DNA of 64,000 nt. Source: Eutypella sp. D-1. Its lineage: Eukaryota > Ascomycota > Sordariomycetes > Xylariales > Diatrypaceae. Of this stretch, positions 21,484-32,022 are shown one piece after another (position 1 is the first letter of the stretch; each line of letters opens with the position of its first letter). The stretch spans positions 186,001 to 250,000 of the forward strand of contig JAJTTP010000023.1 in the NCBI GenBank assembly GCA_023313575.1. Reading direction: 5' to 3'. Made by a program: the position numbers and the translations under genes. Under the pieces are notes generated by a model, which worked only from the letters and a program-made list of their open reading frames with translations, ran no database searches and was not told where the DNA came from.

Positions 21484-24400
21484 GATGGCGTTTTCCCTAA
21501 CTAAGTCCTCACTTGCTTCTGGAGCTATGCAAGTGATGTGGCTCGAGCACAGCCTTATATAGCAAAAAACGTCGACAGAGTTCGCTAGGGCGACGCTATT
21601 TTGGACTTCCCGTTCAAACCCGTTCGGAAAGATTTACATGACCCTTATTTAGTCTGCTTTATATAGTACGTCGCCAGGGACGTTCAGAACCAACTAGAGC
21701 CAAAGCGTTAGTCGGTAACTTTACCGCACTCACCCCTGCAAAATATCGCAAAACGTCTCTACAGGAGGTCGGATTATGGGGCAGGAGGACCAGAGGGGTG
21801 ATTTACATGATACTCATTTACCAGGAACAGCAATCCCCGTAGTGTGTTATCAGATGATTGGCGTTTCGTACTTTTCATTTCATGACTAGTCAGAGGTAAG
21901 TCAGTATTACAGGAACTTACCGAGTTTTTATCACATCTGGAAATGCAGGTGCCGACCTTCGCGAAGTTCTGCTTACTCTTCTGCTCTTGTACATACACCG
22001 ACTTTTTCGGGCCCCCACGGAATCAAGCTTTTATGGGTGCCTCAAGAAAGTAGAAATCATTGGACGCCTAGCGGTGCCAAGATCGTCTCCAGTCCGTGGG
22101 ATACAAAGTAACAGGTAGATATTCCGGGTGACAGACCTCTCTCAAAGGATGACGTCTGTTTCGAGCAGCTACACTGTCATCCATCTTAGCCTTACATAGA
22201 TAAGGTCGTGAATGAACTGCCGGTCAATTCTTTGCCTTCAAAATCTTGGTATATTACTATGCTATGCATTCCTTCTGCATGTGCATAAGCAGCCGGGGAA
22301 CTCGTGCAGCTTCGGGCTTTGTCATACATAGGCCAGACTTGAACTGTAAGCCGATCTTCTCCAGAGCTGCAGATCCTGGAAACAGAACGAGAACGTACCT
22401 AGCCGGATGGGGATGAATGCAGACCCTAGTTACAGGTACTCTGTTGTCCTACTACAAGTAGACTCATATGCCGTGCTCTAGCTTCATCTGAAGTGTTGAA
22501 GGCAGTACTAAAACATCATAGCACGGGTGAGGTGGTTACACATGATGGAAAAAGCGGCAACGGAATCGTCACGGGTGTAACGATCCAGACATCCTATAGG
22601 GGGCTATGTATTATTAAGGGGCAGATGCTCGGCAGGAACAGTTCTTCGCATATCCGCGTCTCATCCCTGCGTGTCTCTGCCAGCCTGCGTTGTACTTGTT
22701 CTAGGTGCCTTTCGAGGCTATAAATTCAAGTCGTACAAGCAGCTGCAGACAGCCATCGTGGACAAACGGCACGGCTCCACATGGTTTCGAATGCGCGAGT
22801 ACGGCGTATACAAAGAATTATGGTATAAAGAGTTGAGGCTTTGGCTTCCATAACCAATCTCCAGACGGTCTAGACATCCCAAGGCTATGGTAAAGGCCCT
22901 ACACCGTAAAGCCCTTCGCAATCTATTCGATGTCGAAATACTGACCATAGAATGTCAATGTTGCTGTACTCTCTGATACATGCCAGGGCTCATATATCCC
23001 TGGAATGGATACACCTGTATCTCGCTTTTACATTATTCACCATCATTGCTCACATATCGGACTGCGTACGGTCGCCTCATTACCCGTATCGCAGCGTCAG
23101 CCCAATGATAGAGTTCAGTGAATACCGATTCCATCCCATCCTCCGCTCTCGCAGTGTCCGTGCTCGTTCATTATCATTGAGGACCTAGTCACAAATGACT
23201 CTCTTGCAGCTAGATACATGATGAGTCAATCAATATTCATCATCGGATTTCTCTTGTTGAGTGCCCAGGGTGCATCTGCTATCCACATCCACCTCGTTCG
23301 TGACTGTATTCGCCTGGGCCACAACTATTTGTACTTGCCTATTCATCTCAGAGAGACATGGTATGTAGTAGAGTACTAAATTACCAATGCTACTAGCTGC
23401 GGCTATCTCAACGCTCCTAGATGGTGAGAGTTAAGGTAGCGTGAAGGTGGGCGAAGGACGTGCTCGCATGATTTTGACCTGTCTCATACCGTCTATCAAT
23501 ATTCCTCCTTGCCGTAGCAATATTATTTCCCTACACCGAACCGGCATTTCGGCCGCCACTCCCGTTTCCCCGGAAGCTGCAAGAACCTGGAGATGCCATG
23601 GCGGCGGTGAATATACGTCAAGAGAAGTATTCGTAGTAAGGTTGGAACTCCTAGTTGCAATCTCGTAGCGCCACGGAGCTTCCAACGTTATCAGATTGGC
23701 CCCGTAGTTCATGTATATGATATATCGAGTTGCAGCAGCCACCGGAATAGTCCCGGACGTTCCGTATCTAAGCATTGATTACGTAGGAGCATCCAGAGAT
23801 ACCCCACAACTCGCTAGTGACTATAAGAGGCTCAGATACGGCTGTGTAACAAGACTCTATCCCTACAATCTTGAAGTAGAACGGTGCCAGCGCGGAGACT
23901 AACAGTGTGGCCCTGTTTCATATAGTCCGGACTCAACGTGGCGCAACTTGAGACGGTGATTTACGATCTGCCGAACCTCAACAATCACATGCCATAGCCG
24001 CGGTATATTGCTGTTGTTAAGCGGTGGAGGACGCGGTCATGATGCAGGCTCTTCTATTAAACGTCATTGCCGTGAGTATCGTGAATACTCTTCAGGCTAG
24101 GGCTTCTCAGGAGCCTTTCAAGTCTAGATCACGGACAGCGTGACACTGATGGAGGAAATCCTCGATAATAGTGATATTCAACACGAGATATTACACTTAA
24201 GCCTGGGCAGTCTAAGGCATCGCTTTTAAAAGATTAAACCGTTGGCAGTGCCCCAGGCCTCTCAGATGCCTTTTTATATATTGTTCCTACTAAGGCCTCA
24301 ATATAGACAGCTTGAGTTGTTCATCATAATGCTATCGAGGTTCTTTGTCCCGGCTTTGATGTTGGAAACCGTAATGATCTCAGTAAATTTGCCGGTCCTC

Positions 24401-24908
24401 TACTTACGAGGCGTGTCACAATGAGCCACTATCTCTATTCAACCAAAACATTCATTCCCGTTAGCATCAATATGATAGATACTACAATAGTCGCGTAGGT
24501 GACCACAGTATAAAGGCCAACCCGCATTATCCTCTTAACGACACTGCTCTTCCAAGTAAAGGGGACGGACGGCATTGGCCGAGTATAGCCCCTAAGACGC
24601 CAAGGCCCAAGGCCCCTTTGCAGTTTAGCGCGCTCCTTTCCAGACTTTTAGAGCTCTAGCTAAGCCTTTAGCGGTGGACCTAGCGGGCTACCGAAGCTCC
24701 CGTGGCGCGTGGACACCCCTAATTATTAATCCCTTCTGTCTACGTGCCGAGGCATCTTTTCACTCTTCATCATCATATGAGACAGGGTGTCGATGATTAT
24801 ATCTATCTTGGGGCAGCTCATACTTCACATACTGTCGGCGGGGGAATAGCTAGCGCATATAATTGCGCCTAGAACTGTGCCTAGAACGTAGCCATCTACA
24901 CGTTTGAG
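21484..24908. other. Gene-poor 3.4 kb region between divergent PAL and thioesterase genes
   Basis: The second-longest stretch without a gene between recognised features. It holds the PAL promoter at its left end and short open frames of up to about 114 residues (for example 23431-23775, minus), none of which resembles a known family. I see no terminal repeats, transposase or reverse-transcriptase remnants. A CATATAATT stretch near 24855 is a weak TATA candidate for the thioesterase. Confidence 0.5.
21555..21561 (-). promoter_or_regulatory. TATA box of the PAL gene
   Basis: Minus-strand TATATAA, 72-78 bp upstream of the PAL start codon at 21483. This spacing is right for a core promoter with a leader of about 45 nt. 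Confidence 0.6.
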
Positions 24909-26000
24909 ATGGCCCAACAGACCGCCCCCGAGAATCACTACACGATGGCACCAACCCTCACCGAGCAAGTTGGCGTAGCCCAGGTTAACCCAGGCAGCAA
25001 AGATGAATACGTGTCGACATCCCTTCCGATCCGGATGGGCAACCCAGCACCCATCGCGTACGGCGGCTGCGCCATCTCCGTGGCCGTGCACGCCGCAGCG
25101 CAGACGGTATCGGGGCCGCAGCACAGGCTATACTCCGTGTTGGGACACTTCCACGGCCCGGCATCGCTGGACCAGCCGTACCGGTGCTCCGTGACGCGGA
25201 CGCGGGACACGCGGTCCTTCGCCACGCGACGGGTGCGGGTGACGCAGCTGCAGCCGCAGAAGGCGGCGGGGGGCAGGCGGGGGCAGAACCAAAACCAGAA
25301 GCAGCAGCAGGAAGAAACGCAGATGACAGAACGCCTCTGTCTAGAGCTGATCGCGGATTTCCACGCAATCGAAGAGACGCTGTTCGAGTTCTCCCTAACA
25401 CTGAACAGGCCGTACCCTCCGCCCTCCGAGTGTCCGACGCGGCAGCAATTGCAGGCGGAGCTCGAGGCGCGCACGGGACGCAAGGTCGAGCCGTCGGGGC
25501 CGTTCCGCACGGTAGTGGAGGGCCACGAACGGTTATTCGAGATGGTGTATTGTCGGGCGAGCATGACAGGGCAGAATCTGGGGTTCGCGTCCGACGTGCC
25601 CACCGACCAGGACGCGCTGCCCATCTCGGAGCGCGTGTCGGCGGAGTGGTACCGGGTGCCAAGCGGGGCGGGCCAGCGGGTCCCCGAGACCCACGGCGAG
25701 CAGTGCGCCGTGCTCTCGTTCCTGATGGACGGTGGCTTGGCCTTCGCGGCGCTGACGCACGACCACCTGGGCTTCGAGGACTCGGGTGCCTCGTCGTCGC
25801 TGGATTTCGCGCTCCGCATCATGACCCCCGACGTCGACATGACGAAGTGGCACGTCCGGGAGCGGCAGGTGCATGCGGCGGGCGCGGCGAGGACGTACGC
25901 GGAGGGCAGGCTGTTCGACGAGCAGGGGCGTCTGGTCGCTAGCATGACGCAGCAGGGGATCATGAGGCCTCCGCCGAAGAAGGCCAAGGCTGCGCTCTAG
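24909..26000 (+). CDS. Acyl-CoA thioesterase II (TesB type, double hotdog)
   Basis: Single exon, 363 residues. TesB-type enzymes hydrolyse acyl-CoA to free fatty acid and CoA, usually in peroxisomes or the cytosol. The N-terminal hotdog is marked by YGGCAISVAVHAAAQTV and LGHFHGPASLDQPYRCSV, the C-terminal hotdog by ASSSLDFALRIM (the Asp region) and by WHVRERQVHAAGAARTYAEG and ASMTQQGIMRP (the Gln region). A Gln/Gly/Arg-rich insert separates the first hotdog strands near residues 115-140. The C-terminus KAKAAL is not a canonical PTS1, so location is open. A second Met at residue 13 is an alternative start. GC content is clearly higher than in the upstream intergenic region. Confidence 0.88.
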   Translation: MAQQTAPENHYTMAPTLTEQVGVAQVNPGSKDEYVSTSLPIRMGNPAPIAYGGCAISVAVHAAAQTVSGPQHRLYSVLGHFHGPASLDQPYRCSVTRTRDTRSFATRRVRVTQLQPQKAAGGRRGQNQNQKQQQEETQMTERLCLELIADFHAIEETLFEFSLTLNRPYPPPSECPTRQQLQAELEARTGRKVEPSGPFRTVVEGHERLFEMVYCRASMTGQNLGFASDVPTDQDALPISERVSAEWYRVPSGAGQRVPETHGEQCAVLSFLMDGGLAFAALTHDHLGFEDSGASSSLDFALRIMTPDVDMTKWHVRERQVHAAGAARTYAEGRLFDEQGRLVASMTQQGIMRPPPKKAKAAL

Positions 26001-26326
26001 GGGGTTTTGAAGAGGTGATTTGATGTGGAGTCCGTCTAAGGCTACACCGGGGTTCGAATGCTCTGTCGAGGCGAAGCGAAACCCCTCACATGGGATAAAT
26101 AGATTTCAAGCTGTCACGGCAACATCAATAAACTAGTATATGCATTTTATTATATACTGGAACTTTATACTGCGAGTTGGGGGGGTTATGCTATACAAGC
26201 GAGTGACACAGGATCGAAAGATCCCTACATTTCGTAATCCACCATTATCGTCCACGCGTAACGTTTTTTCTTTTTCTTCAAGCCTTGAACGGACCCCGAA
26301 TTTCCCCTCACCGGCCATTTCCCCGT
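26001..26326. other. Short convergent intergenic region
   Basis: 326 bp between the thioesterase and GPI-like protein stops, AT-rich, presumably two 3' UTRs. Nothing else is seen. Confidence 0.5.
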
Positions 26327-27151
26327 TTAAATGAAGAAAGCGCCAGCAACAGCGACGACACCGAGGGCCGCAGCACGATGGACCTCGACGACCGCGGCGA
26401 CGCCCTCGGGAGTCTCGGTGGAGTCGGCCGTGGTAGTCGTGGTGGTATGCTTGCTAATGAAGCTCTTGATCAGCGGGTAGTTGTCGTCGATCCAGCCTTC
26501 GGGTGTGAACCAGGTAGCAGTCAAGGGGGGCTCGTCTCGGGCATTGAGGGTGTGAGGCGGGGCTTCCGTCTCCAGGGGCCCCGTCCCCGGGCTGGCGGCG
26601 CGGTTCTGGACAGGGGCGGCCGTCTCGAGAGGACCGGTCGACCGGTATGCCGCCTCCAGGGGAGTTGATATCATCTCCTCCGGTGTTCCTGACTTGTAAG
26701 GTATCTCCAGGGGAAGCGTCTCGGTCTCCAGGGGAGGCGCCTCAGTCTCCAGGGGTGCGGCCGCCGGGCTCAAGGCAAGGGTGACGATATCCGGGTCTTC
26801 GGCGGTGCCCATGGTCGCGGCATCGCGGGCCCGGACGAGCCTCTTGGCCGGGGGTATCACGGTCCTCAGAAGCGTAGCCTCCGGGCTTAAGTCAGGGGTG
26901 ACGGTTTCCGGGTGTTCGGCGGTGCCCATGGTCGCGGTGTCGCGGACCTGGACCTGCCTCTTGACTGGGGGCTTCTCGGTGATCTTGAAGCGGGCGGCGA
27001 AGCTCTGGACGGCGTCGATCATGCGCGCCGCGACGAGCTCCTGCTTGCTGAGGTGACGCGGCACCATGGAGACCGGGAGGTCGGTGTCGTTGTTGGCCTG
27101 GGCGACGGCAGCGCCCAGGACGAGCATCAGGATGTCGGCGTGGGTTCTCAT
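26327..27151 (-). CDS. Secreted, probably GPI-anchored repeat protein of unknown function
   Basis: Single exon, 274 residues, start ATG 27151; the frame is open further upstream without support. A clear signal peptide (MRTHADILMLVLGAAVAQA) is followed by a Pro/Thr/Glu-rich chain, a Thr run (KHTTTTTT near 236) and a hydrophobic C-terminus (AAALGVVAVAGAFFI), as in GPI-anchored proteins. A 39-residue module is duplicated in tandem: the first copy starts after K64-R65, the second after K103-R104, sharing VRD/ARD-x-ATMGTAE-x-P and LSP. Each copy is preceded by Pro-Pro-x-Lys-Arg, a potential Kex2 site. PLET repeats follow at about 134-195. No known domain is recognised. It could be a wall protein or a processed peptide precursor. 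Confidence 0.65.
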   Translation of the reverse strand: MRTHADILMLVLGAAVAQANNDTDLPVSMVPRHLSKQELVAARMIDAVQSFAARFKITEKPPVKRQVQVRDTATMGTAEHPETVTPDLSPEATLLRTVIPPAKRLVRARDAATMGTAEDPDIVTLALSPAAAPLETEAPPLETETLPLEIPYKSGTPEEMISTPLEAAYRSTGPLETAAPVQNRAASPGTGPLETEAPPHTLNARDEPPLTATWFTPEGWIDDNYPLIKSFISKHTTTTTTADSTETPEGVAAVVEVHRAAALGVVAVAGAFFI

Positions 27152-28305
27152 GATGAAGATGATTCCTTGGATGAGAGTGAGGTAGGCTAGACGCTCGGAT
27201 CCTGGCTTATGCAATGGGGTTGGAGGCACATAAATAATCCCAGACATGGCGCTCCTTGACATGTCGCCACCGTCGGTGGAATCTGCTGATGGTTCCGCTG
27301 ATGACTTTAAGGTTTCTGCAAGGCACGCAGCCATGCACGTTGGGGTTTATACGAGCATGAAGACGCACAGCCGAACTGTGTTGCGACAGGGAGGGTGCAT
27401 GGAGGCCATTGGTACAAGGCTGAGTTATGAGACCTTGCCTCGATTCTCTGCATTTCATTTCGGTTGTCTAGCTAGCCTAGCTGACTTATTAAGAGACGTC
27501 GTTCGTGATGAATTGAGGCTTCTGTCAGCTGCAATGCTACTTTCAACGTGTTCGTGCTCGATACAAGAAGGGATCCCATCGTGGAATAGGAGTAACCATT
27601 CTCGCGATACCTCTGACATTAAAGTTTTCACGAACATGGAGGTGGCGACAGGAACCCGGGGCCGACGCTGATTCGATATGATAGTTACAGGGGCAACCCA
27701 AGTTCAAGGAGAATGCCCACATAGGGGGAACCATGCTGGTGAACTTAGGCGGGAAAGAAAGCCTGATGGTACATAGCTGGCGGCTGTCGAGGATCCATTG
27801 TCGGGACTCACGTGATATTTTCATGGACTATCTTGACGGATTAAACAATTTCCAGCTTCAATATGAGGCCTAATGGCTCTATTATCTTGGAGGAGGACCT
27901 CGACTAGTCCCTAGACATACCATCTGACCGTGACAAGCGCCGTGAACCCTGTTGAAGCTATTCACACCTCGTATTGTTATAAGGGGGGCAAGCCAGCGAA
28001 TAAGTGGGCGTTTAAGTTCAGGCCATATGATTGGCCAATTGAAGGGAGACCCCGCTACCATCTGTCAGAGCATATAGACAGCTGCTAACACCTGGCTACA
28101 TCTCATAGCTTTCCTTATCGCGGGAGATAAGCAAAAAAAGAATTCGAAGAATCGCGAGCTCGAAGCTCAGACTCGACTCTCCCATCACCCATCACGAACA
28201 ACACCATCAAATCCAACTCCCACGACAACAACCACGCTGCCCATCCTCCCACCACACCACCAACCGCCCGCAACCCAGACCAAACCCCCACCGCCGCCGC
28301 CAACC
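27152..28305. other. Divergent intergenic region, nothing coding recognised
   Basis: 1.15 kb between the divergent GPI-like gene and NOP10. The 28190-28300 part is C/A-rich with CCACCAC-type repeats just before the NOP10 ATG, as often seen in housekeeping fungal leaders. Confidence 0.5.
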
Positions 28306-28678
28306 ATGCATCTGATGTACACCCTAGGCCCAGACGGGCGACGCACGTACACGCTGAAGAAAGTCCTGCACGGCGAGGTGACGAAGTCAGCGCACCCGGC
28401 GCGCTTCTCGCCCGACGACAAGTGGTCGCGGCAGCGCGTGACTTTGAAGAGGCGTTTCGGGCTTTTGCTGACGCAGCAGAGTGAGTTCCCCCCTTTTCCC
28501 CTTTTCCCCTTTCCACTTTCCCCTTTCTCCTTTCCCCCCATGTTGTTTTGTGAGAGTTGATGGGCGTGTGCGTGGAAAGGAGACGGAGGGAGTGAGTGAG
28601 TGAGTATGGAAAGGAATGGGTTGTGCTGACTGAAATTTTTGCGTGGGGGTAGAGAATAAAGTCGCGGAGACGCAGTGA
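28306..28678 (+). CDS. nop10: H/ACA ribonucleoprotein subunit Nop10
   Basis: Two exons, 28306-28480 and 28653-28678, 66 residues. Nop10 is a core protein of H/ACA snoRNPs (with Cbf5, Gar1 and Nhp2), needed for pseudouridylation and 18S rRNA maturation in the nucleolus. The protein starts [19 protein letters not shown] and continues with the family hallmark [11 protein letters not shown] near residues 29-39 and [15 protein letters not shown] at 44-58. The 172-nt intron begins GTGAGT after the first base of the Lys codon, and the 8-residue last exon ends in ETQ. Length is typical (about 64 residues). It was missed as a full gene in any single frame because of the intron. Confidence 0.95.
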
Positions 28679-29219
28679 TTTCTCCATTACATACCTGCGA
28701 GACGATAAAAAAAAAGTACGGATGGCGTATACCGAGATTCACCGGAGGCAACTAAGATATCCGAAAATACCCACCAACCACTCACTGTCCACGAGACATG
28801 AAGCACGACAGTCGGGCCGGCCAACCAAAATTCAGAAGACGATGCAGAGAGCGGACGATTTAATTACCGGGGAAGGCAGACGTGATGGGTGGAGAGGACT
28901 GACAGACAGACATCCCATTGCAGAGACAGGCGTTCAGGCGTGTTTCCTTTTGCACGGGCAGGATAAACTGCGATTAGAAGTGTTGGTTCTTGTATTTGGT
29001 CTAGAAAAAGCAGAAAATAGGGGGGATCCGAATTTGATTGTTGTCCCCCTACGCTGTGTCCAGGAATGAATCGACCATACAGTGAAATATCCCCTAACCC
29101 ATCTTGAATCTTGAAGTCATGCTTTTCCTATCGTAAAACCTCTGTATGTATGTAACGCCGTCCCGTCATGATGCTCAAAGTCTATAACCCATCGTATCAA
29201 TCATTTACCACCCCTACCA
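28679..29219. other. Convergent intergenic region, 3' UTRs
   Basis: 0.54 kb between the NOP10 and NOB1 stops. Nothing else is recognised. Confidence 0.5.
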
Positions 29220-30623
29220 CTACCTCCTCTTCCTAGAATTCACATTCCGCCCCGCGCCAACCTTAATCCTCCCAGTCCCACCCCCCTTGCGGTCGCCGCT
29301 GAGGATAGCAGGTAAGAAATCCTCATCCAAGAGGTCGCGGGCAGCCTTATCCCTTTTCCTGATCTCCTCGCGCTTACGCACATACTCCTTCTGGTCCTCC
29401 GCAACAATCAACTCTCTTCCCCAACCATTCTTGCCGCCAGCCCCATTAGCCACCTTCCCGTTCGCACTGCCGTGCACCGGTTTCGGAACACTATACACGT
29501 TGCCGCGATTATTCCACTGGAAGTTCTTCTTGAGGTGGACGGAGAACTGGCCCGTAGCCTGGTCCGTGGACACGCTGACGCGGGTGAGGGTGGGCTGGCC
29601 GCAGCGGGGACAGAACTGTCTCCCCATGTCGCGGGAACCCGGGTTCACGACGAAGAAGCAGCCGTGGCAGCGCAGGGCCCAGGTCTTGACGCGCGTGATG
29701 CGCGCTAGCGTGGGGGAGACTAGGTTCAGGTTCATGCGCAGCAGGACGTTTTGCATCGCGTAGTCGGAGGTGAGGAGGGCTACTTGGAGGAATCGCTGGC
29801 CGGACGGTTGGGGTTGTCCCGAGGGTGTCACGCCGTCTTTTTCTTGTTGTTTTTTGAGGTTCGACGGGGTGATCCAGCCTTCTTCGTCGTCTTCGTCGTC
29901 GTCTTCCTCTGCTTGAGTTTCTACTACCGCTTCCTGTGGATTGCTCTCTGACTGTGGCGATTCCTCCGTTTCTGTGGTGGTTTCTGTGTTTGTCGCTTCT
30001 TCCGGGGCAGCTCCTTGCGTAACGACATCTTCTTTCAAAGTAAGCGAGGCCAATTCATCCACAACATCCTCCTCCTTCAAAGTAGGCTCCGTCCGAGACT
30101 TTCCCTCGTCCGTGTTCTCGTCCCCCTTCGCAGGCGGCTTCCCATTAACCCCCTTCTGCCCCGGCACGCTCCTAAGCCTCCAATCGCCGCCATTGCGCTC
30201 GCACTCAAGCTCATACGCAAGAGCCAACAACGCCAGATCGGGCGTACTCAAAACATCCAGATCGCCGGTGCGGCGGGCAAAATCGCGGATGACCCTTAGG
30301 CTCTCGGGGCGCGGGTTGCGCACGTGCAAGAAAGGGCGCAACGTCGTTTCCACGCGGGCCCGCGTCGCCGCGTCCCGGAGTTCCGTGTCCAGGACCGCGG
30401 GGGTGGTGTAGAGCTCGCAGGCCCGCGCCAGGAGCGTGCTGATGGGTGGGTCGTTTTTGATGAGTGGGCCTGCGTCGAGGATGAGGCTGTGGATTTCTTT
30501 TGTGGAGGTATCTGTTGTGGTTGTTGTTGACAGCACTGCGGGATCTACTGAAGGCGCTGCTGTTGAAGGCTCGGACATCGACGTTGTTGTCGGCGAGTCA
30601 TTCTGTTCTGATGAAGTCGCCAT
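29220..30623 (-). CDS. nob1: 20S pre-rRNA D-site endonuclease Nob1
   Basis: Single exon, 467 residues, start ATG 30623 (MATSSEQND). Nob1 cleaves 20S pre-rRNA at site D to form the 18S 3' end in late cytoplasmic pre-40S particles. The PIN domain starts near residue 45 with SLILDAGPLIKN (catalytic Asp) and continues through AVLDTELRD and TGDLDVLSTPDLALLALAYEL, carrying the other acidic residues. A long acidic, low-complexity linker (DDDEDDEEGWITPSNL) follows; GWITPSN is conserved in the family. A zinc ribbon with two CxxC pairs (RCHGCF and FCPRCG) lies at about 328-355, and a basic C-terminus (GRNVNSRKRR) ends the protein. Confidence 0.93.
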   Translation of the reverse strand: MATSSEQNDSPTTTSMSEPSTAAPSVDPAVLSTTTTTDTSTKEIHSLILDAGPLIKNDPPISTLLARACELYTTPAVLDTELRDAATRARVETTLRPFLHVRNPRPESLRVIRDFARRTGDLDVLSTPDLALLALAYELECERNGGDWRLRSVPGQKGVNGKPPAKGDENTDEGKSRTEPTLKEEDVVDELASLTLKEDVVTQGAAPEEATNTETTTETEESPQSESNPQEAVVETQAEEDDDEDDEEGWITPSNLKKQQEKDGVTPSGQPQPSGQRFLQVALLTSDYAMQNVLLRMNLNLVSPTLARITRVKTWALRCHGCFFVVNPGSRDMGRQFCPRCGQPTLTRVSVSTDQATGQFSVHLKKNFQWNNRGNVYSVPKPVHGSANGKVANGAGGKNGWGRELIVAEDQKEYVRKREEIRKRDKAARDLLDEDFLPAILSGDRKGGGTGRIKVGAGRNVNSRKRR

Positions 30624-32022
30624 CCTTACTGTCTGGGATTTCGATGAAGAAGCCTCTTTTAATTCTCGAAAGACTCCTAAAATGCTTCCGAACAGACGTA
30701 AAGGCAAAAAAAGGGATCGATATCTTAGGAATGGTCTCAGTACGCCTTTTCTATGATGGCGGGGTCAGGGTTCTCATTCTTCACATTTACTTATCAGTTG
30801 CAGTATGAAGAAACATTTTAGCGGGGTTGTGGGGCCAGAAATTTATTATCGATCTCCTGCAATGTAGATACGTACCGCCGAATATGTACTTATAGGTGGA
30901 CCGTCTGAATTCCGTGCCCCTCGCATGCATTTAACGAATAATATGTAACTACTTGAGACAAAACCCCCTATATCAACATCACATCTTTCACCTGCAAGTA
31001 TGTGTATCGGGAGCTACGCAATACAGCCTGCTATTACATTACTTTACAATGCCATATCTTCAGTTGATGTAGCGTTGAACCGTCTGACCTCGGCCGCCTT
31101 GACGATGCATCTGCGTCTAGTATACCAGGAAGGCAAACACAGATCGTAGGGCTAGCTATCTACACCAGACCGGTCCTCCACACCTGCAGCCGGGTGCAAT
31201 GGTCTGATATATCACTCTTACATACGGCCCTCTATACCGACATCGCACATCCCATCACATCCCATCACACCAGACAACGAAGCAGCGACTAATTCTTATA
31301 TCATGGCATGACATGGTATGGCATGGTATATTGATCCTACATCAACCCCAGATATCCAGCCAACCGCACCACGAACCTCGCGCCCATCGCTGCGGCGTGT
31401 CCTGCTCGAACCCGCTCACAAGCTCACAGCGAGACGGGGAAGACCACCAAACCAATACATGCCATACTCTCATTCTTATATGCTAATACATCCATCCGGG
31501 TATCGTTTGCAATTCCTTCCTTCTTTCCTTCCTCGCTAATCTCACAATCCAAACACATGACATAATTTCCTGAGTTCAGTCAGTCATCGCTGACCAAAAA
31601 CATCGGACTTGGAGTTGGGACTTGGCATCTTAACTCCAAGTTTAAATCCCCTGGGCATTTCTAAATAGCAAGAGGAGTCGCAGACTTACGTATAGCCCCC
31701 ATCTCCTTACGCCTATTTCCTCTCGGCCCGAGGCGTATCGTCCGCCTCCCAAGACTTTAGCTCTGGAAGGGGCGATGATATCGGCGTTAAGGCTGTAACC
31801 GCGCCATCTGAGACCTCGTACGCCGGTGCTCGGGCCTCTAGATAGGGTCCTTAGGCGTCGCGTTGCATATCCACGCTGGAGCGTTGTCGTTGGTGATAGG
31901 GTATATAATATAATATAATAAATTTTAAACATCGCTTTCAATAAGTCGACTGCCCGTAGAGGAAGCAGATCTCAAGATCGGGAAGTGCCCCTAAGCACTC
32001 CACAGCGCAGATTAAGAGACGC
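30624..32022. other. Intergenic region with a small hairpin
   Basis: 1.4 kb upstream of NOB1 and downstream of the zinc-cluster gene. It contains a perfect 10-bp inverted repeat (31607-31616 and 31632-31641, 15-nt loop) and an AT-rich TATAATATAATATAATA stretch near 31903. No coding region is supported. Confidence 0.5.

Noticed and set aside
24560..24740. Similarity between this stretch and 31680-31880
   Set aside because: Shared words such as CCTAAGACGCC/CGACGCCTAAGG are short and not collinear; no convincing repeat family.
24938..25987. A 349-codon minus-strand frame over the thioesterase
   Set aside because: Ser/Cys-rich shadow of the TesB gene on the plus strand; no domain.
26040..26075. 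GGTTCGAA box suggesting a tRNA T-arm
   Set aside because: Flanking bases do not form T-arm or acceptor stems and no anticodon arm is present upstream.
31640..31930. A second MITE bounded by GTTTAAA/TTTAAAC
   Set aside because: Only 7 bp of palindromic AT-rich sequence match and there is no target duplication, so it is compatible with chance.
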